Shown here: piece by piece, positions 23,418 to 32,773 of the stretch
Layout: each line of letters opens with the position of its first letter
Position numbering within the stretch: position 1 is the first letter of the stretch
Assembly (NCBI GenBank): GCA_002066995.1
Contig: MWTC01000008.1
Coordinates: forward strand, 1-44,349
Source: Sphingobacteriales bacterium UTBCD1
Lineage (GTDB): Bacteria; Bacteroidota; Bacteroidia; Chitinophagales; Chitinophagaceae
Direction of reading: 5' to 3'
Length of the DNA stretch: 44,349 nt
Made by a program: the position numbers and the translations under genes
Notes under the pieces: generated by a model
Database searches by the model: none
The model's input: only the letters and a program-made list of their open reading frames with translations
What the model was told of the DNA's origin: nothing

Positions 23418-23452
23418 GTTCTCTTCCATATTAGGGAATCAAATTAAATAAT

Positions 23453-23492
23453 TAAATAGGGCTGCCTGTAATGGTTCAGCCCTATTTAGATT
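23453..23492. terminator. Strong intrinsic terminator after the susCD-lamG genes
   Basis: A perfect 12-bp stem TAAATAGGGCTG (23453-23464) and CAGCCCTATTTA (23477-23488) with a 12-base loop, followed by GATTTT. The symmetric A/T base lets it work on either strand, though all neighbours run rightward. It separates the sensing/uptake genes from the cytochrome and enzyme genes. Confidence 0.8.
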
Positions 23493-23543
23493 TTCGTACA
23501 TTGGGTAATAGTATCGTAATACCGGGATTTCATAGTTACTATT

Positions 23544-24797
23544 ATGATAAAACATCATTCTGCTGTCATAACCATTTCACTCATTTTACTGAGTGTATTC
23601 TTTTTCAATGAGTGCATCAGTAATGAAAAGAATGATGACGGGACTGTTACAGGATTTTCTTATCATGAATACTCGGGCTCTGCTTCCTGCATGAAATGTC
23701 ATAGAGATGTTTATGATGCTCATGTAAAAACCGCTCATTTTAAAACCTCGTCGATTGCATCAGGGAAAACCTTATTGGGAAGTTTTAATGACCCTTATAA
23801 TAAATACCTCTTTCCTACCGGCGCTATGGTAGTAATGGAAAAAAAAGGAGACAGTTTTTATCAGGTTGCTTATATAAATAGTATCGAAACGAAAAGGCAA
23901 CGGTTTGATCTTGTTATTGGCTCAGGTACAAAAGGCCAGTCCTTTGCATCATGGGCAGGCGATAAACTGGTGCAGATGCCGATCACTTATTTTACCAGCG
24001 CTCATCAATGGAGCAACAGTCCCGGATACCCGGGCCGGATCGCTTTTAACAGGCCGATCACTTCCCGCTGCCTGGAATGTCATTCCACCTATGCAGAAAA
24101 AATTTCTGCTGAAGGCATAGAACCTGAGAGCTTCGATAAAAATAAAATTCTGTTAGGCGTGGATTGTGAAAAATGCCATGGCCCCGGAGCAGAGCATGTG
24201 AAATTTCAGACAAATAACCCCGATGTAAAAAACGGTAAGTTCATCATCAATCCTGCAACATTCACACGGCAGCAAACGCTGGACCTTTGTGCTTTGTGCC
24301 ACGGAGGGAGATTAGACAAGATCAAGCCTTCCTTTGAATTTACGGCAGGTGACAAGCTGGCCGATTATTTCAGGATCGATACTGCAGGCAGAAACATTAA
24401 TGCAATTGACGTCCATGGAAATCAATTAGGCCTTCTTCAGGCAAGTAAATGCTTTCAGAAGACCACTACCCTCTCCTGTATCACCTGCCATAATTCTCAT
24501 GAAAATGAAAAAGGGAATGTTTCTCTTTTTTCACAACGGTGTATCAGTTGCCATAATTCTGATCATACCGGGATTCCTGTTTGCAAAATGACAGCGAGCC
24601 TGGGAGAAACTACAAAGAAAGATTGTATCAGTTGTCATATGCCCGAGCAACCATCTATGGCAATATCAGTACTGCTCCAGGGGAATCCACTGCCGGTGCC
24701 TGCTACCATGCATACCCATTGGATTACTATTTACCCGGACGCAACAAAAAAAATGTTGTCACAAATTAAAAACAGGGTCATTGAGAAAAACAAATAG
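23544..24797 (+). CDS. Exported multiheme c-type cytochrome (seven CxxCH)
   Basis: A 417-residue protein with an N-terminal signal helix (about 7-22, ending FFFNEC, perhaps lipid-modified). Seven CxxCH heme-binding motifs occur at about residues 49 (CMKCH), 176 (CLECH), 208 (CEKCH), 249 (CALCH), 312 (CITCH), 333 (CISCH) and 361 (CISCH). The spacing and the string VDCEKCHGPGAEHVK fit the cytochrome c554-like group. It should act in the periplasm or on the outer membrane in electron transfer. The gene begins 56 bases after the terminator and is 31 bases before the VCBS gene, placing a redox protein inside a sugar-use locus. The electron partner is unknown; no heme-maturation genes are visible here. 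Confidence 0.9.
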   Translation: MIKHHSAVITISLILLSVFFFNECISNEKNDDGTVTGFSYHEYSGSASCMKCHRDVYDAHVKTAHFKTSSIASGKTLLGSFNDPYNKYLFPTGAMVVMEKKGDSFYQVAYINSIETKRQRFDLVIGSGTKGQSFASWAGDKLVQMPITYFTSAHQWSNSPGYPGRIAFNRPITSRCLECHSTYAEKISAEGIEPESFDKNKILLGVDCEKCHGPGAEHVKFQTNNPDVKNGKFIINPATFTRQQTLDLCALCHGGRLDKIKPSFEFTAGDKLADYFRIDTAGRNINAIDVHGNQLGLLQASKCFQKTTTLSCITCHNSHENEKGNVSLFSQRCISCHNSDHTGIPVCKMTASLGETTKKDCISCHMPEQPSMAISVLLQGNPLPVPATMHTHWITIYPDATKKMLSQIKNRVIEKNK

Positions 24798-24828
24798 AAA
24801 CACTTGATTACTTAAAGAGGTCTTGATC

Positions 24829-27800
24829 ATGCGTATTATTAAAAATATCTTCCTTTACTCAATAGCCGTTTCCGTAATGGCAGTTTCCTGCGGTGAAAAA
24901 AAGGATACTCTTTTTACACAATTATCTCCTTCTGATACCCATATCAGTTTCAAAAATACTCTGGAGAAAAGAAAATTTTTAAGCATCCTGTATTACCTCT
25001 ATTATTATAACGGCGGCGGGGTTGCCATCGGAGACATCAATAATGACGGCTTACCGGATATTTATTTCACCGCCAATCATAAAGGAGGTAACAAATTATA
25101 CTTAAACAAAGGCAATTTTACATTTGAAGATATAACTGAAAAAGCGGGGGTAGCAGGACTTTCTGATTGGCCCACCGGAGTCACCATGGCTGATGTGAAT
25201 GGTGACGGATTACCTGATATATACGTTTCCACTGTCAGTAACCGATATGGACTCAAAGGGCATAATGAGTTGTACATAAACAATGGTAATAATTCTTTTT
25301 CCGAAGAATCAGAAAAGTATGGATTGAACACTTCCTGTTTTACCACGCAAACCGTATTTTTTGATTATGATCATGATGGCGACCTGGATTGTTTTATCCT
25401 GAATCAATCTCATAATCCTCATTCAAATATTGTAGATACCGGCTTCAGAAGAAAATATGATTCGCTCTCCGGTGACCGGCTTTACAGAAATGACATCAAC
25501 ACAACCGGTAAATTCACTGACGTTTCTGCACAGGCCGGGATCTATCAAAGCAGTCTTGGCTATGGTTTAGGAATATCGGTCGCAGATTTCAACAATGATG
25601 GTTGGGATGATATTTATATTGGTAATGATTTTCATGAAAATGATTATTACTATCTCAACAATGGAAATGGAACTTTCACAGAAAGCGGGGCCAAACATTT
25701 TAAGCATTACAGCCGGTTCAGCATGGGCAATGATGCTGCAGATTTTAATAATGACGGGCAAGTGGACGTTGTAACCGTTGATATGCTTCCTCCGGACGAA
25801 AAGACGTTAAAGACGTACGGCAGTGATGAAAATCCCGACATATACAGGCTGAAACTGGGAATGCATGGCTATCAAAACCAATATTCCCGGAACTGTTTAC
25901 AACGGAATAACGGCAATGGTAACAGTTTCAGTGATGTGGCATTGCTGAGCGGAATTGCCGCCACAGACTGGAGCTGGTCTCCATTGTTTGCGGATTTTGA
26001 TAATGATGGGAAGAAAGATCTTTTCATTTCCAGCGGCATAGTAAAAAGGCCGGTAGATCTCGATTATATCCGGTTCATATCCGATCTGGATATCAAAAAA
26101 GGAAGACAGGAAACTGATAAGTACGATGACATTGCCATAGACCATATGCCTGATGGAAGTTCTCACCCTTACTTTTTTAAAAATGAAGGAGGCATCAATT
26201 TTAAAGATATCAGCAAAGAATGGGGAACGGCCGGCATGAAAGGATATTACAATGGCGCTGCTTATGCCGATCTTAACAATGACGGAAATCTTGATGTAGT
26301 GATAAACTGTATAGACGCCCCGGCAATGATCCTGAAAAATAACTCTTCCGGAAAATCCAATCTGGAAATTTCTTTTAAAGGTGAAGGAATGAATAAATTC
26401 GGTGTAGGCGCAAAAGCCTGGCTGTTTTCCGGAGGTAAAATACAATTCCAGCAACTGATGCTCACAAGAGGTTTTCAATCCTCCTGCCCTGCTCAACTAC
26501 ATTTCGGAACAGACAGCGCAGCCACTCTTGACAGTATATTAATCGTGTGGCCTGATCAGAAATTTCAAATACTGAAAAACATTGCTGCCAAAGGAACCCT
26601 GAACGTCAAACAGGCAGATGCCGCAGGTGCTTTTGAATATGCTAAGTTCTTCCCTCCTCCTCCGCAAATGTTTGAAGACATCACAAAACAAATTGATCTC
26701 AAATGGACACACCGTGAAAATTTTTTCTGGGATTTCAATAAGCAATATCTCATTCCTCACATGGAATCTACCCGTGGCCCCAAAATAGCAGTGGCTGATG
26801 TAAACAAAGACGGGCTTGATGATTTCTTCGTTTGCGGTGCCTCGGGCCAACCCGGGCAATTGATGATACAAACCGCCAATGGAAAATTCGTCAGCACAGA
26901 TACAACCGTATTTTCCAAATCATGGGAAAGTGAAGAAGTGGATGCGGTATTCTTTGATGCCAACAATGACGGATATCCTGATCTTTATGTGGTAAGCGGA
27001 GGCAATCAATTGAACGATGGGGATGTCCGGCTTGCCGATCACTTCTACCTGAATAATGGTAAAGGGCACTTTGTTGAATCACCGGCGGCAATACCACTGC
27101 TATTAAAAAACAAATCTTGTGTCAGTGCGGCAGATGTAAATAAGGACGGAAAGATGGATCTCTTTGTCGGCGGTTTGGCTGATGCAAAGCAATTTGGTAT
27201 TCCACAAACTTCTTATTTATTAATAAATAACGGAAAAGGAAATTTTAAAATCGCAGACCCTTCCATACTAAAATCAGACAGCCTGGGAATTGTCACGAGC
27301 TCAACATTTGCTGATATCAACAATGATGGCTGGCCCGACCTGATCGTGACGGGAGAATGGATGCCGGTAAAAATCTTTATGAATCATAATGGCAAATTTT
27401 CGGAAACAGATATTCCACATTCATCCGGCCTGTGGCAAACAATTTATGCTGCTGATGTAAATGGTGATGGTACCCTTGATCTGCTGGCAGGAAACTGGGG
27501 ACACAACTCAAAACTGTATTCCGGGAAAAACGGCCCATTGAAATTATATGTAAAAGATTTTGATAAAAACGGTTCGGTGGAACAAGTCATGGCATACACT
27601 GTAGATGGAAATGAATATACATTCCTTTGCAAAGACGAACTGGAAAGAGAAATGCCTGTTTTGAAAAAAGCTTATCTCACCTACACGGAGGTAGCAGGAA
27701 AAACAGTGCAATACCTGTTTTACGACCTGTTCAAAGACTATCTGGAACTGAAAGCTGAAACACTGGGTTCTGCTTGTTTTATTAATGATGGAAAAGGAAA

Positions 27801-28122
27801 TTTCCTGAAAACAGATATGCCTGATGAAATTCAATTGTCACCTGTTTTCTCTTTTACATCTTTGCAAAAAGCCGGGAAACAAAATTTTCTTGCCTCAGGA
27901 AATTTTTATGGCGTGATACCGTATGAAGGAGAATACGACGCTTTATTACCAACGATATTCAGCTATAATAAAAATTTACAAAATTTCGAAACGACAGGAA
28001 ATATTCCGACTGTTGATGGTGAGATCAGGGATGCTAAATGGATCAACTTTGCAGGCGGGCAAAAAGTTCTTGTACTTGCAAGGAATAACAACAGTTTGCT
28101 GTTCTTTAAGCAGAATCCATAA
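24829..28122 (+). CDS. Large VCBS/FG-GAP repeat lipoprotein with internal ASPIC/UnbV (CRTAC1-like) domain
   Basis: Outer-envelope lipoprotein of 1097 residues (lipobox AVSC near residue 21). I chose ATG 24829; an in-frame TTG six bases earlier is less likely, and AAAGAGG precedes it. It has two beta-propeller blocks with calcium-binding DxNxDGxxD repeats: about seven in residues 40-500 (such as DINNDGLPDIYF, DFNNDGWDDIYIG, DLNNDGNLDVVI) and five more in about 640-900 (DVNKDGLDDFFV, DVNGDGTLDLLAG). Between them lies the ASPIC/UnbV segment GVGAKAWLFSGGK near 523-595. The family is thought to bind ligands or other surface proteins, with no enzyme activity proven. Its closeness to a multiheme cytochrome suggests a joint surface complex. 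Confidence 0.88.
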   Translation: MRIIKNIFLYSIAVSVMAVSCGEKKDTLFTQLSPSDTHISFKNTLEKRKFLSILYYLYYYNGGGVAIGDINNDGLPDIYFTANHKGGNKLYLNKGNFTFEDITEKAGVAGLSDWPTGVTMADVNGDGLPDIYVSTVSNRYGLKGHNELYINNGNNSFSEESEKYGLNTSCFTTQTVFFDYDHDGDLDCFILNQSHNPHSNIVDTGFRRKYDSLSGDRLYRNDINTTGKFTDVSAQAGIYQSSLGYGLGISVADFNNDGWDDIYIGNDFHENDYYYLNNGNGTFTESGAKHFKHYSRFSMGNDAADFNNDGQVDVVTVDMLPPDEKTLKTYGSDENPDIYRLKLGMHGYQNQYSRNCLQRNNGNGNSFSDVALLSGIAATDWSWSPLFADFDNDGKKDLFISSGIVKRPVDLDYIRFISDLDIKKGRQETDKYDDIAIDHMPDGSSHPYFFKNEGGINFKDISKEWGTAGMKGYYNGAAYADLNNDGNLDVVINCIDAPAMILKNNSSGKSNLEISFKGEGMNKFGVGAKAWLFSGGKIQFQQLMLTRGFQSSCPAQLHFGTDSAATLDSILIVWPDQKFQILKNIAAKGTLNVKQADAAGAFEYAKFFPPPPQMFEDITKQIDLKWTHRENFFWDFNKQYLIPHMESTRGPKIAVADVNKDGLDDFFVCGASGQPGQLMIQTANGKFVSTDTTVFSKSWESEEVDAVFFDANNDGYPDLYVVSGGNQLNDGDVRLADHFYLNNGKGHFVESPAAIPLLLKNKSCVSAADVNKDGKMDLFVGGLADAKQFGIPQTSYLLINNGKGNFKIADPSILKSDSLGIVTSSTFADINNDGWPDLIVTGEWMPVKIFMNHNGKFSETDIPHSSGLWQTIYAADVNGDGTLDLLAGNWGHNSKLYSGKNGPLKLYVKDFDKNGSVEQVMAYTVDGNEYTFLCKDELEREMPVLKKAYLTYTEVAGKTVQYLFYDLFKDYLELKAETLGSACFINDGKGNFLKTDMPDEIQLSPVFSFTSLQKAGKQNFLASGNFYGVIPYEGEYDALLPTIFSYNKNLQNFETTGNIPTVDGEIRDAKWINFAGGQKVLVLARNNNSLLFFKQNP

Positions 28123-28162
28123 ATATTAGCTTATTTGAGTCATTAATAAAATATAACCAGGC

Positions 28163-29587
28163 ATGATGCATTTAAAAATCAAAATAATTTGTTCCCTCAT
28201 ATTTACCATCTTTGTTTGCGGAAACTGTTCAAAAAAGAAAACAACCGGAACGGACACTTCCCCGGGTGGTAGCGTGGAGATGTGGTTGACAAAATCTGAT
28301 CAATCTGTCCTGTTACAAAAGCAAACCACGTCAATCTCTTTTAATAATAATTCCAATGGATATCCATTTCTGGAAATTGATTCCTCAGTAACATATCAAA
28401 CAATTGACGGGTTTGGTTTTGCCCTGACGGGCGGCAGCGCTTATGTGATCAATAAATTAAGCTCTTCGGACAAATCAGCGTTGTTGAATGAATTGTTCGG
28501 GAGCGGGCCAAATTCCATTGGTGTTAGCTATTTACGCATCAGCATCGGGGCTTCCGACCTGAATGCATCCGTGTACAGTTATGATGACATGCCCCCCGGT
28601 CAGACAGATCTTGCATTGGACAATTTCAATCTTTCACAGGACACTGTAGATCTGATCCCGTTATTAAAACAAATACTTACCATCAATCCCAATATTAAAA
28701 TATTAGGATCACCATGGAGTCCACCGGTATGGATGAAAGACAACGGGAATTCCATCGGAGGCAGTTTACTTCCGCAATATTATAATGTCTATGCAAATTA
28801 TTTTGTCAAATACATCCGTGCCATGCAGTCAAAAGGGATCACTATAAATGCCATTACTATTCAGAATGAACCCCAATATGGCGGCAACAATCCAAGCATG
28901 GTGATGTCTGCTGTACAGCAAGCTGATTTTATAAAAAACAGCCTGGGGCCTGCATTTCATAATGCAGGTATCACAACAAAGATCATTATATGGGATCATA
29001 ATTGTAATAATCCCGGGTATCCGATCACTATCCTGAGCGATCCTGCTGCCAATTCATTTATTGACGGGTCTGCATTCCATTTATATGAAGGCGATATCAG
29101 CGCCCTGTCAACAGTGCATACTGCTTTCCCCGATAAAAACTTATATTTTACAGAGCAATGGACCGGCGCTAACGAACCCTTTGACGGAACATTAAAATGG
29201 CATATAAAAAATGTGATCATCGGGTCTGTTCTTAACTGGAGTAAAGTGGCGCTGGAATGGAACCTCGCAAGTGATGCCAATTATGAACCGCATACACCCG
29301 GAGGTTGTTCTGAATGTAAAGGAGCTGTCACTGTAAGCGGCGGATACACCCGTAATGTCGCTTATTACATCATTGGTCAGATCTCAAAATTTGTTCCGCC
29401 GGGTTCTCTTCGCATATCAAGCACCATCGTCAGTGGCCTGTCAAATGCCGCATTCTTAAGGCCTGACGGGAAAAAGGTGTTATTGGTATTGAACGAAAAC
29501 AACGAGACGGGATTCAATTTGAGATACAAAGGGAAATGGGCAACGATCACCATGCCCGCTTCTTCTGTCGCTACCTTTATATGGTGA
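28163..29587 (+). CDS. Glycoside hydrolase family 30 lipoprotein (copy 1)
   Basis: A 474-residue secreted beta-glycosidase with a lipoprotein-like start (ICSLIFTIFVCGNCSKKK). The GH30 (beta/alpha)8 barrel begins at about 65 with YQTIDGFGFALTGGSAYV. The acid/base Glu is in ITIQNEPQYG at about residue 236 and the nucleophile Glu in YFTEQW at about 331. LGSPWSPPVWMKDNG is another conserved block. The C-terminal beta domain ends with the usual SSVATF-type finish. GH30 includes beta-glucosidases, beta-1,6-glucanases and beta-1,3-glucan-side-chain enzymes; the subfamily is not decided here. Lipidation suggests a place on the cell surface, upstream of SusCD import. A second GH30 follows 15 bases later. 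Confidence 0.93.
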   Translation: MMHLKIKIICSLIFTIFVCGNCSKKKTTGTDTSPGGSVEMWLTKSDQSVLLQKQTTSISFNNNSNGYPFLEIDSSVTYQTIDGFGFALTGGSAYVINKLSSSDKSALLNELFGSGPNSIGVSYLRISIGASDLNASVYSYDDMPPGQTDLALDNFNLSQDTVDLIPLLKQILTINPNIKILGSPWSPPVWMKDNGNSIGGSLLPQYYNVYANYFVKYIRAMQSKGITINAITIQNEPQYGGNNPSMVMSAVQQADFIKNSLGPAFHNAGITTKIIIWDHNCNNPGYPITILSDPAANSFIDGSAFHLYEGDISALSTVHTAFPDKNLYFTEQWTGANEPFDGTLKWHIKNVIIGSVLNWSKVALEWNLASDANYEPHTPGGCSECKGAVTVSGGYTRNVAYYIIGQISKFVPPGSLRISSTIVSGLSNAAFLRPDGKKVLLVLNENNETGFNLRYKGKWATITMPASSVATFIW

Positions 29588-29602
29588 TCCAAAATAAATT
29601 TT

Positions 29603-31060
29603 ATGAGAAAAGTGCTGTCAACTGTTTCCTGCTTTTTAATTACCGGGTTTACTGTTTGCACCTGGGGGCAAAAAAAACAGAACGATAAACTTTCGGGCAA
29701 AAACGTGCTCGTTTACACCACTGCTTATAATACCCGATATCGTTTATCGCTGACAGACAGCATCGGTTTTCAAGCCATGGCTCAACCACTGGAAACCCAG
29801 ATCTGTGTATTTGTGGACCCCGACAAATCTTTCCAGACCTTTTTGGGCATCGGTGGAGCCTTGACAGATGCGGCTGCAGAAACATTTTACAAAATGCCGG
29901 CAGAGAAACAGAAAGAATTAATGACAGCTTACTTCGATAATAAAAACGGAATAGGATATACAATAGCAAGAACGAATATCAACAGTTGTGATTTCAGCAG
30001 TGATAGTTATACCTATATTGAAGAAGGAGATAAAGAACTCAGCACTTTTAATATCGCTCATGATAAAAAATTCAAGATACCCTTTATAAAAGAAGCAATC
30101 AGCACCGCCGGTAGTGGCAGGCTACATGTATATGCCAGCCCATGGAGTCCTCCGGCATTCATGAAAGATAATAATGACATGCTCCACGGTGGAAAGCTGA
30201 AAAAAGAATTTTATCAATCATGGGCAAATTATTATGCAAAATTCATAAAAGCATATAAAAAAGAAGGGATCAATATCTGGGGGATCACCATTCAGAACGA
30301 GCCGATGGCCACTCAAAAATGGGAATCCTGTATTTATACTGCGGAAGAAGAAAAAGATTTTTTAAAGAATGCACTCGGGCCTGTAATGACAAAACAGGGA
30401 TTAAGTAATGTTAAGATCATAGGCTGGGATCATAACCGTGATCTCTTATATCAGCGTGCCTCCGCTTTGCTGGAAGATCCTGTTGCTGCAAAATATTTAT
30501 GGGGCATCGGTTTTCACTGGTATGAAACCTGGAGCGGAAGCGGGCCGGGTTTTGAAAACGTCAAGCTGGTACATGAATCATTTCCCGGCAAAAATTTATT
30601 TTTTACGGAAGGATGTAAAGAGTCTTTTGAACTTGATAAAGTAAATGACTGGCCGCTGGGTGAAAAATACGGATACAATATGATCAATGATTTTAACAAC
30701 GGAAGTGTGGGATTCACCGACTGGAATATTTTACTGGATGAGCGTGGAGGTCCCAATCATGTCGGGAATTTTTGTTTTGCCCCGGTTATCGGCAATACAA
30801 AAACCGGAGAGCTCATTTATACCAATGCATATTATTATATAGGGCAGTTCTCAAAATTCATTAAACCGGGTGCCAAAAGGATCGCTTCGTCTGCCAGCCG
30901 GACCCAGCTACTTACTACCGCATTCAGGAATCCTGATGGCAAAATAGTGGTCATTGTCATGAATCAGGGAGATAAAATTGTCCCGTACTTTTTATGGATA
31001 AAAGGAAATGCCGCTAAACTCAATGCATTACCCCATTCAATAGCAACATTGATTTTTTAA
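29603..31060 (+). CDS. Glycoside hydrolase family 30 (copy 2)
   Basis: A 485-residue exported GH30 enzyme with an ordinary signal peptide (VSCFLITGFTVCTWGQ), probably periplasmic. Barrel start FLGIGGALTDAAAETFY is at about 74; the acid/base Glu is in TIQNEPMATQKW near 233 and the nucleophile Glu in FFTEGCKES near 336. The C-terminal beta-sandwich ends LPHSIATLIF. It differs from copy 1 both around the nucleophile (TEGCKE versus TEQW) and in lacking a lipobox. The two are therefore diverged paralogues likely to act on different linkages or chain lengths, not a recent duplication. Nine bases separate it from the GH144 gene. Confidence 0.94.
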   Translation: MRKVLSTVSCFLITGFTVCTWGQKKQNDKLSGKNVLVYTTAYNTRYRLSLTDSIGFQAMAQPLETQICVFVDPDKSFQTFLGIGGALTDAAAETFYKMPAEKQKELMTAYFDNKNGIGYTIARTNINSCDFSSDSYTYIEEGDKELSTFNIAHDKKFKIPFIKEAISTAGSGRLHVYASPWSPPAFMKDNNDMLHGGKLKKEFYQSWANYYAKFIKAYKKEGINIWGITIQNEPMATQKWESCIYTAEEEKDFLKNALGPVMTKQGLSNVKIIGWDHNRDLLYQRASALLEDPVAAKYLWGIGFHWYETWSGSGPGFENVKLVHESFPGKNLFFTEGCKESFELDKVNDWPLGEKYGYNMINDFNNGSVGFTDWNILLDERGGPNHVGNFCFAPVIGNTKTGELIYTNAYYYIGQFSKFIKPGAKRIASSASRTQLLTTAFRNPDGKIVVIVMNQGDKIVPYFLWIKGNAAKLNALPHSIATLIF

Positions 31061-31069
31061 AGACCCCCG

Positions 31070-32752
31070 ATGAGAAAGATCGGTTTTAATATTTTTTTTA
31101 TCCTGCTGGTTTCATTTTTTTTTGCTGCAGATTGCAATAAGAAAAATGATCAGCATCCCTCCACTCCGCCGGTATTGAAATTGGTACAGGCCAAACTGGA
31201 TAATACCGATGCAATAATTCCCGGCATTAATTACAATGTACGGACTGCAGCAGCCATATATTTAAAATTCAATAACGCCCTGGACAGAAATTCAGTGGTA
31301 TCATCCGTTTCCCTGAAAGACAACGGCAGCCTGCTAAACACTGTAAATTATTCTTATGTTGATCACGACAGCGTTCTTGTAATTACACCTTCTCCTGCTC
31401 TGAAAAACCTGGCCCAATATAATATTACAGTTACCCCGGCATTGAAATCAGTGCAGGGAGGATCCCTGGTAAACGGATTTGCCATCTCTTTCATTACACA
31501 GATTGACTCAACTGATAAATTTCCGATAATAAGCGATAGCGCTTTATTAGATCTCGTTGAGCAAAAGACGTTCAGGTATTTCTGGGATTTTGGCCATCCT
31601 GTCAGCGGCCTGGCAAGAGAAAGAAGCAATGAAGCTCCTGAAACTGTCACAACAGGAGGTTCCGGATTCGGGATCATGGCAATCCCGGTGGCCATTCACA
31701 GAAATTTTATAACAAGGGACCAGGGGCTAACAAGAATGCAAACCATTGTGGCATTTTTAAAAAACACTGCACAAAAATTTCATGGAGCTTTTCCTCATTG
31801 GCTCAATGGCACAACCGGACAGGTCATACCGTTCAGTACAAAAGACAATGGCGCCGATATTGTTGAAACATCTTACCTGATGGCCGGCCTTCTTACCGCC
31901 CGCCAGTTTTTTGACGGTATGGACGCTGCCGAAACAAATTTGCGTAATGACATAAACAGCCTGTGGAATGCAGTGGAATGGACCTGGTTTCAACAAGGCG
32001 GACAGAAAGTATTGTATTGGCATTGGAGTCCTGATTACGGCTGGGCCATGAATATGAAAATAGAGGGATGGAATGAATGCCTGATCACATATATCCTTGC
32101 TGCATCTTCCAATACCAACTCCATCACCCAGGAAGTGTACACACAGGGATTTGCCGGAAATGGCGCCGAAGTGAACAACAACAGTTATTATGGTTACCGG
32201 TTACCATTAGGCCCTGCTTTCGGTGGCCCACTATTCTGGTCGCACTATTCTTTTTTAGGAATTGATCCTTTCGGTTTATCAGATGCCTTTGCTGATTATC
32301 AAACGCAGGTAATCAATCACACCAGGATCAATCATCAGTACTGTGTCGTCAATCCAAAAGATTACTTTGGATACAGTGATTTTTGCTGGGGTTTGACAGC
32401 CAGTGATGTGCCTAATGGGTATAATGCCAATGAACCCAACAATGATATAGGTGTAATCTCCCCTACTGCCGCTCTTTCCTCTTTTCCCTATACACCGGCA
32501 GAAAGTATGAATGCCTTAAAATTCTTTTATTACAAACTCGGCGATAAGATATGGGGTCAATACGGATTTGCAGATGCATTTTCTTTGAAAGATCTCTGGT
32601 ATGCCAATTCCAACCTGGCAATTGACGAAGGCCCGATCATAATAATGATAGAGAATTACCGGAGTAAGTTGCTCTGGAATCTTTTCATGAGCTGCCCGGA
32701 AATAAAAGAGGGCTTAAAGAAATTAGGTTTCAACAGTCCGCATTTACCATGA
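31070..32752 (+). CDS. GH144-type glycoside hydrolase (glucoamylase-like; endo-beta-1,2-glucanase family)
   Basis: A 560-residue protein with a lipoprotein-like start (VSFFFAADCNKKND). Residues about 35-150 form an Ig-like domain (Big_5/SbsA type, VSLKDNGSLLNTVNYSY). The catalytic (alpha/alpha)6 barrel follows with the conserved blocks KTFRYFWDFGHPVSGLARER near 166, GSGFGIMAIPVAIHR near 200, NGADIVETSYLMAGLL near 263, and GGPLFWSHYSFLGIDPFG near 385. These are marks of PF10091 and of CAZy family GH144, whose founding member from Chitinophaga pinensis is an endo-beta-1,2-glucanase. I infer the same or related beta-glucan activity. It sits inside a single-strand enzyme run and likely works at the cell surface. 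Confidence 0.88.
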   Translation: MRKIGFNIFFILLVSFFFAADCNKKNDQHPSTPPVLKLVQAKLDNTDAIIPGINYNVRTAAAIYLKFNNALDRNSVVSSVSLKDNGSLLNTVNYSYVDHDSVLVITPSPALKNLAQYNITVTPALKSVQGGSLVNGFAISFITQIDSTDKFPIISDSALLDLVEQKTFRYFWDFGHPVSGLARERSNEAPETVTTGGSGFGIMAIPVAIHRNFITRDQGLTRMQTIVAFLKNTAQKFHGAFPHWLNGTTGQVIPFSTKDNGADIVETSYLMAGLLTARQFFDGMDAAETNLRNDINSLWNAVEWTWFQQGGQKVLYWHWSPDYGWAMNMKIEGWNECLITYILAASSNTNSITQEVYTQGFAGNGAEVNNNSYYGYRLPLGPAFGGPLFWSHYSFLGIDPFGLSDAFADYQTQVINHTRINHQYCVVNPKDYFGYSDFCWGLTASDVPNGYNANEPNNDIGVISPTAALSSFPYTPAESMNALKFFYYKLGDKIWGQYGFADAFSLKDLWYANSNLAIDEGPIIIMIENYRSKLLWNLFMSCPEIKEGLKKLGFNSPHLP

Positions 32753-32773
32753 CAGGCTAATTAATATTGCGAA

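Noticed and set aside
25897-26871. Minus-strand frames up to 199 codons opposite the VCBS gene
   Set aside because: Shadow frames of a repetitive gene with regular codon patterns; the plus-strand protein is clearly real.
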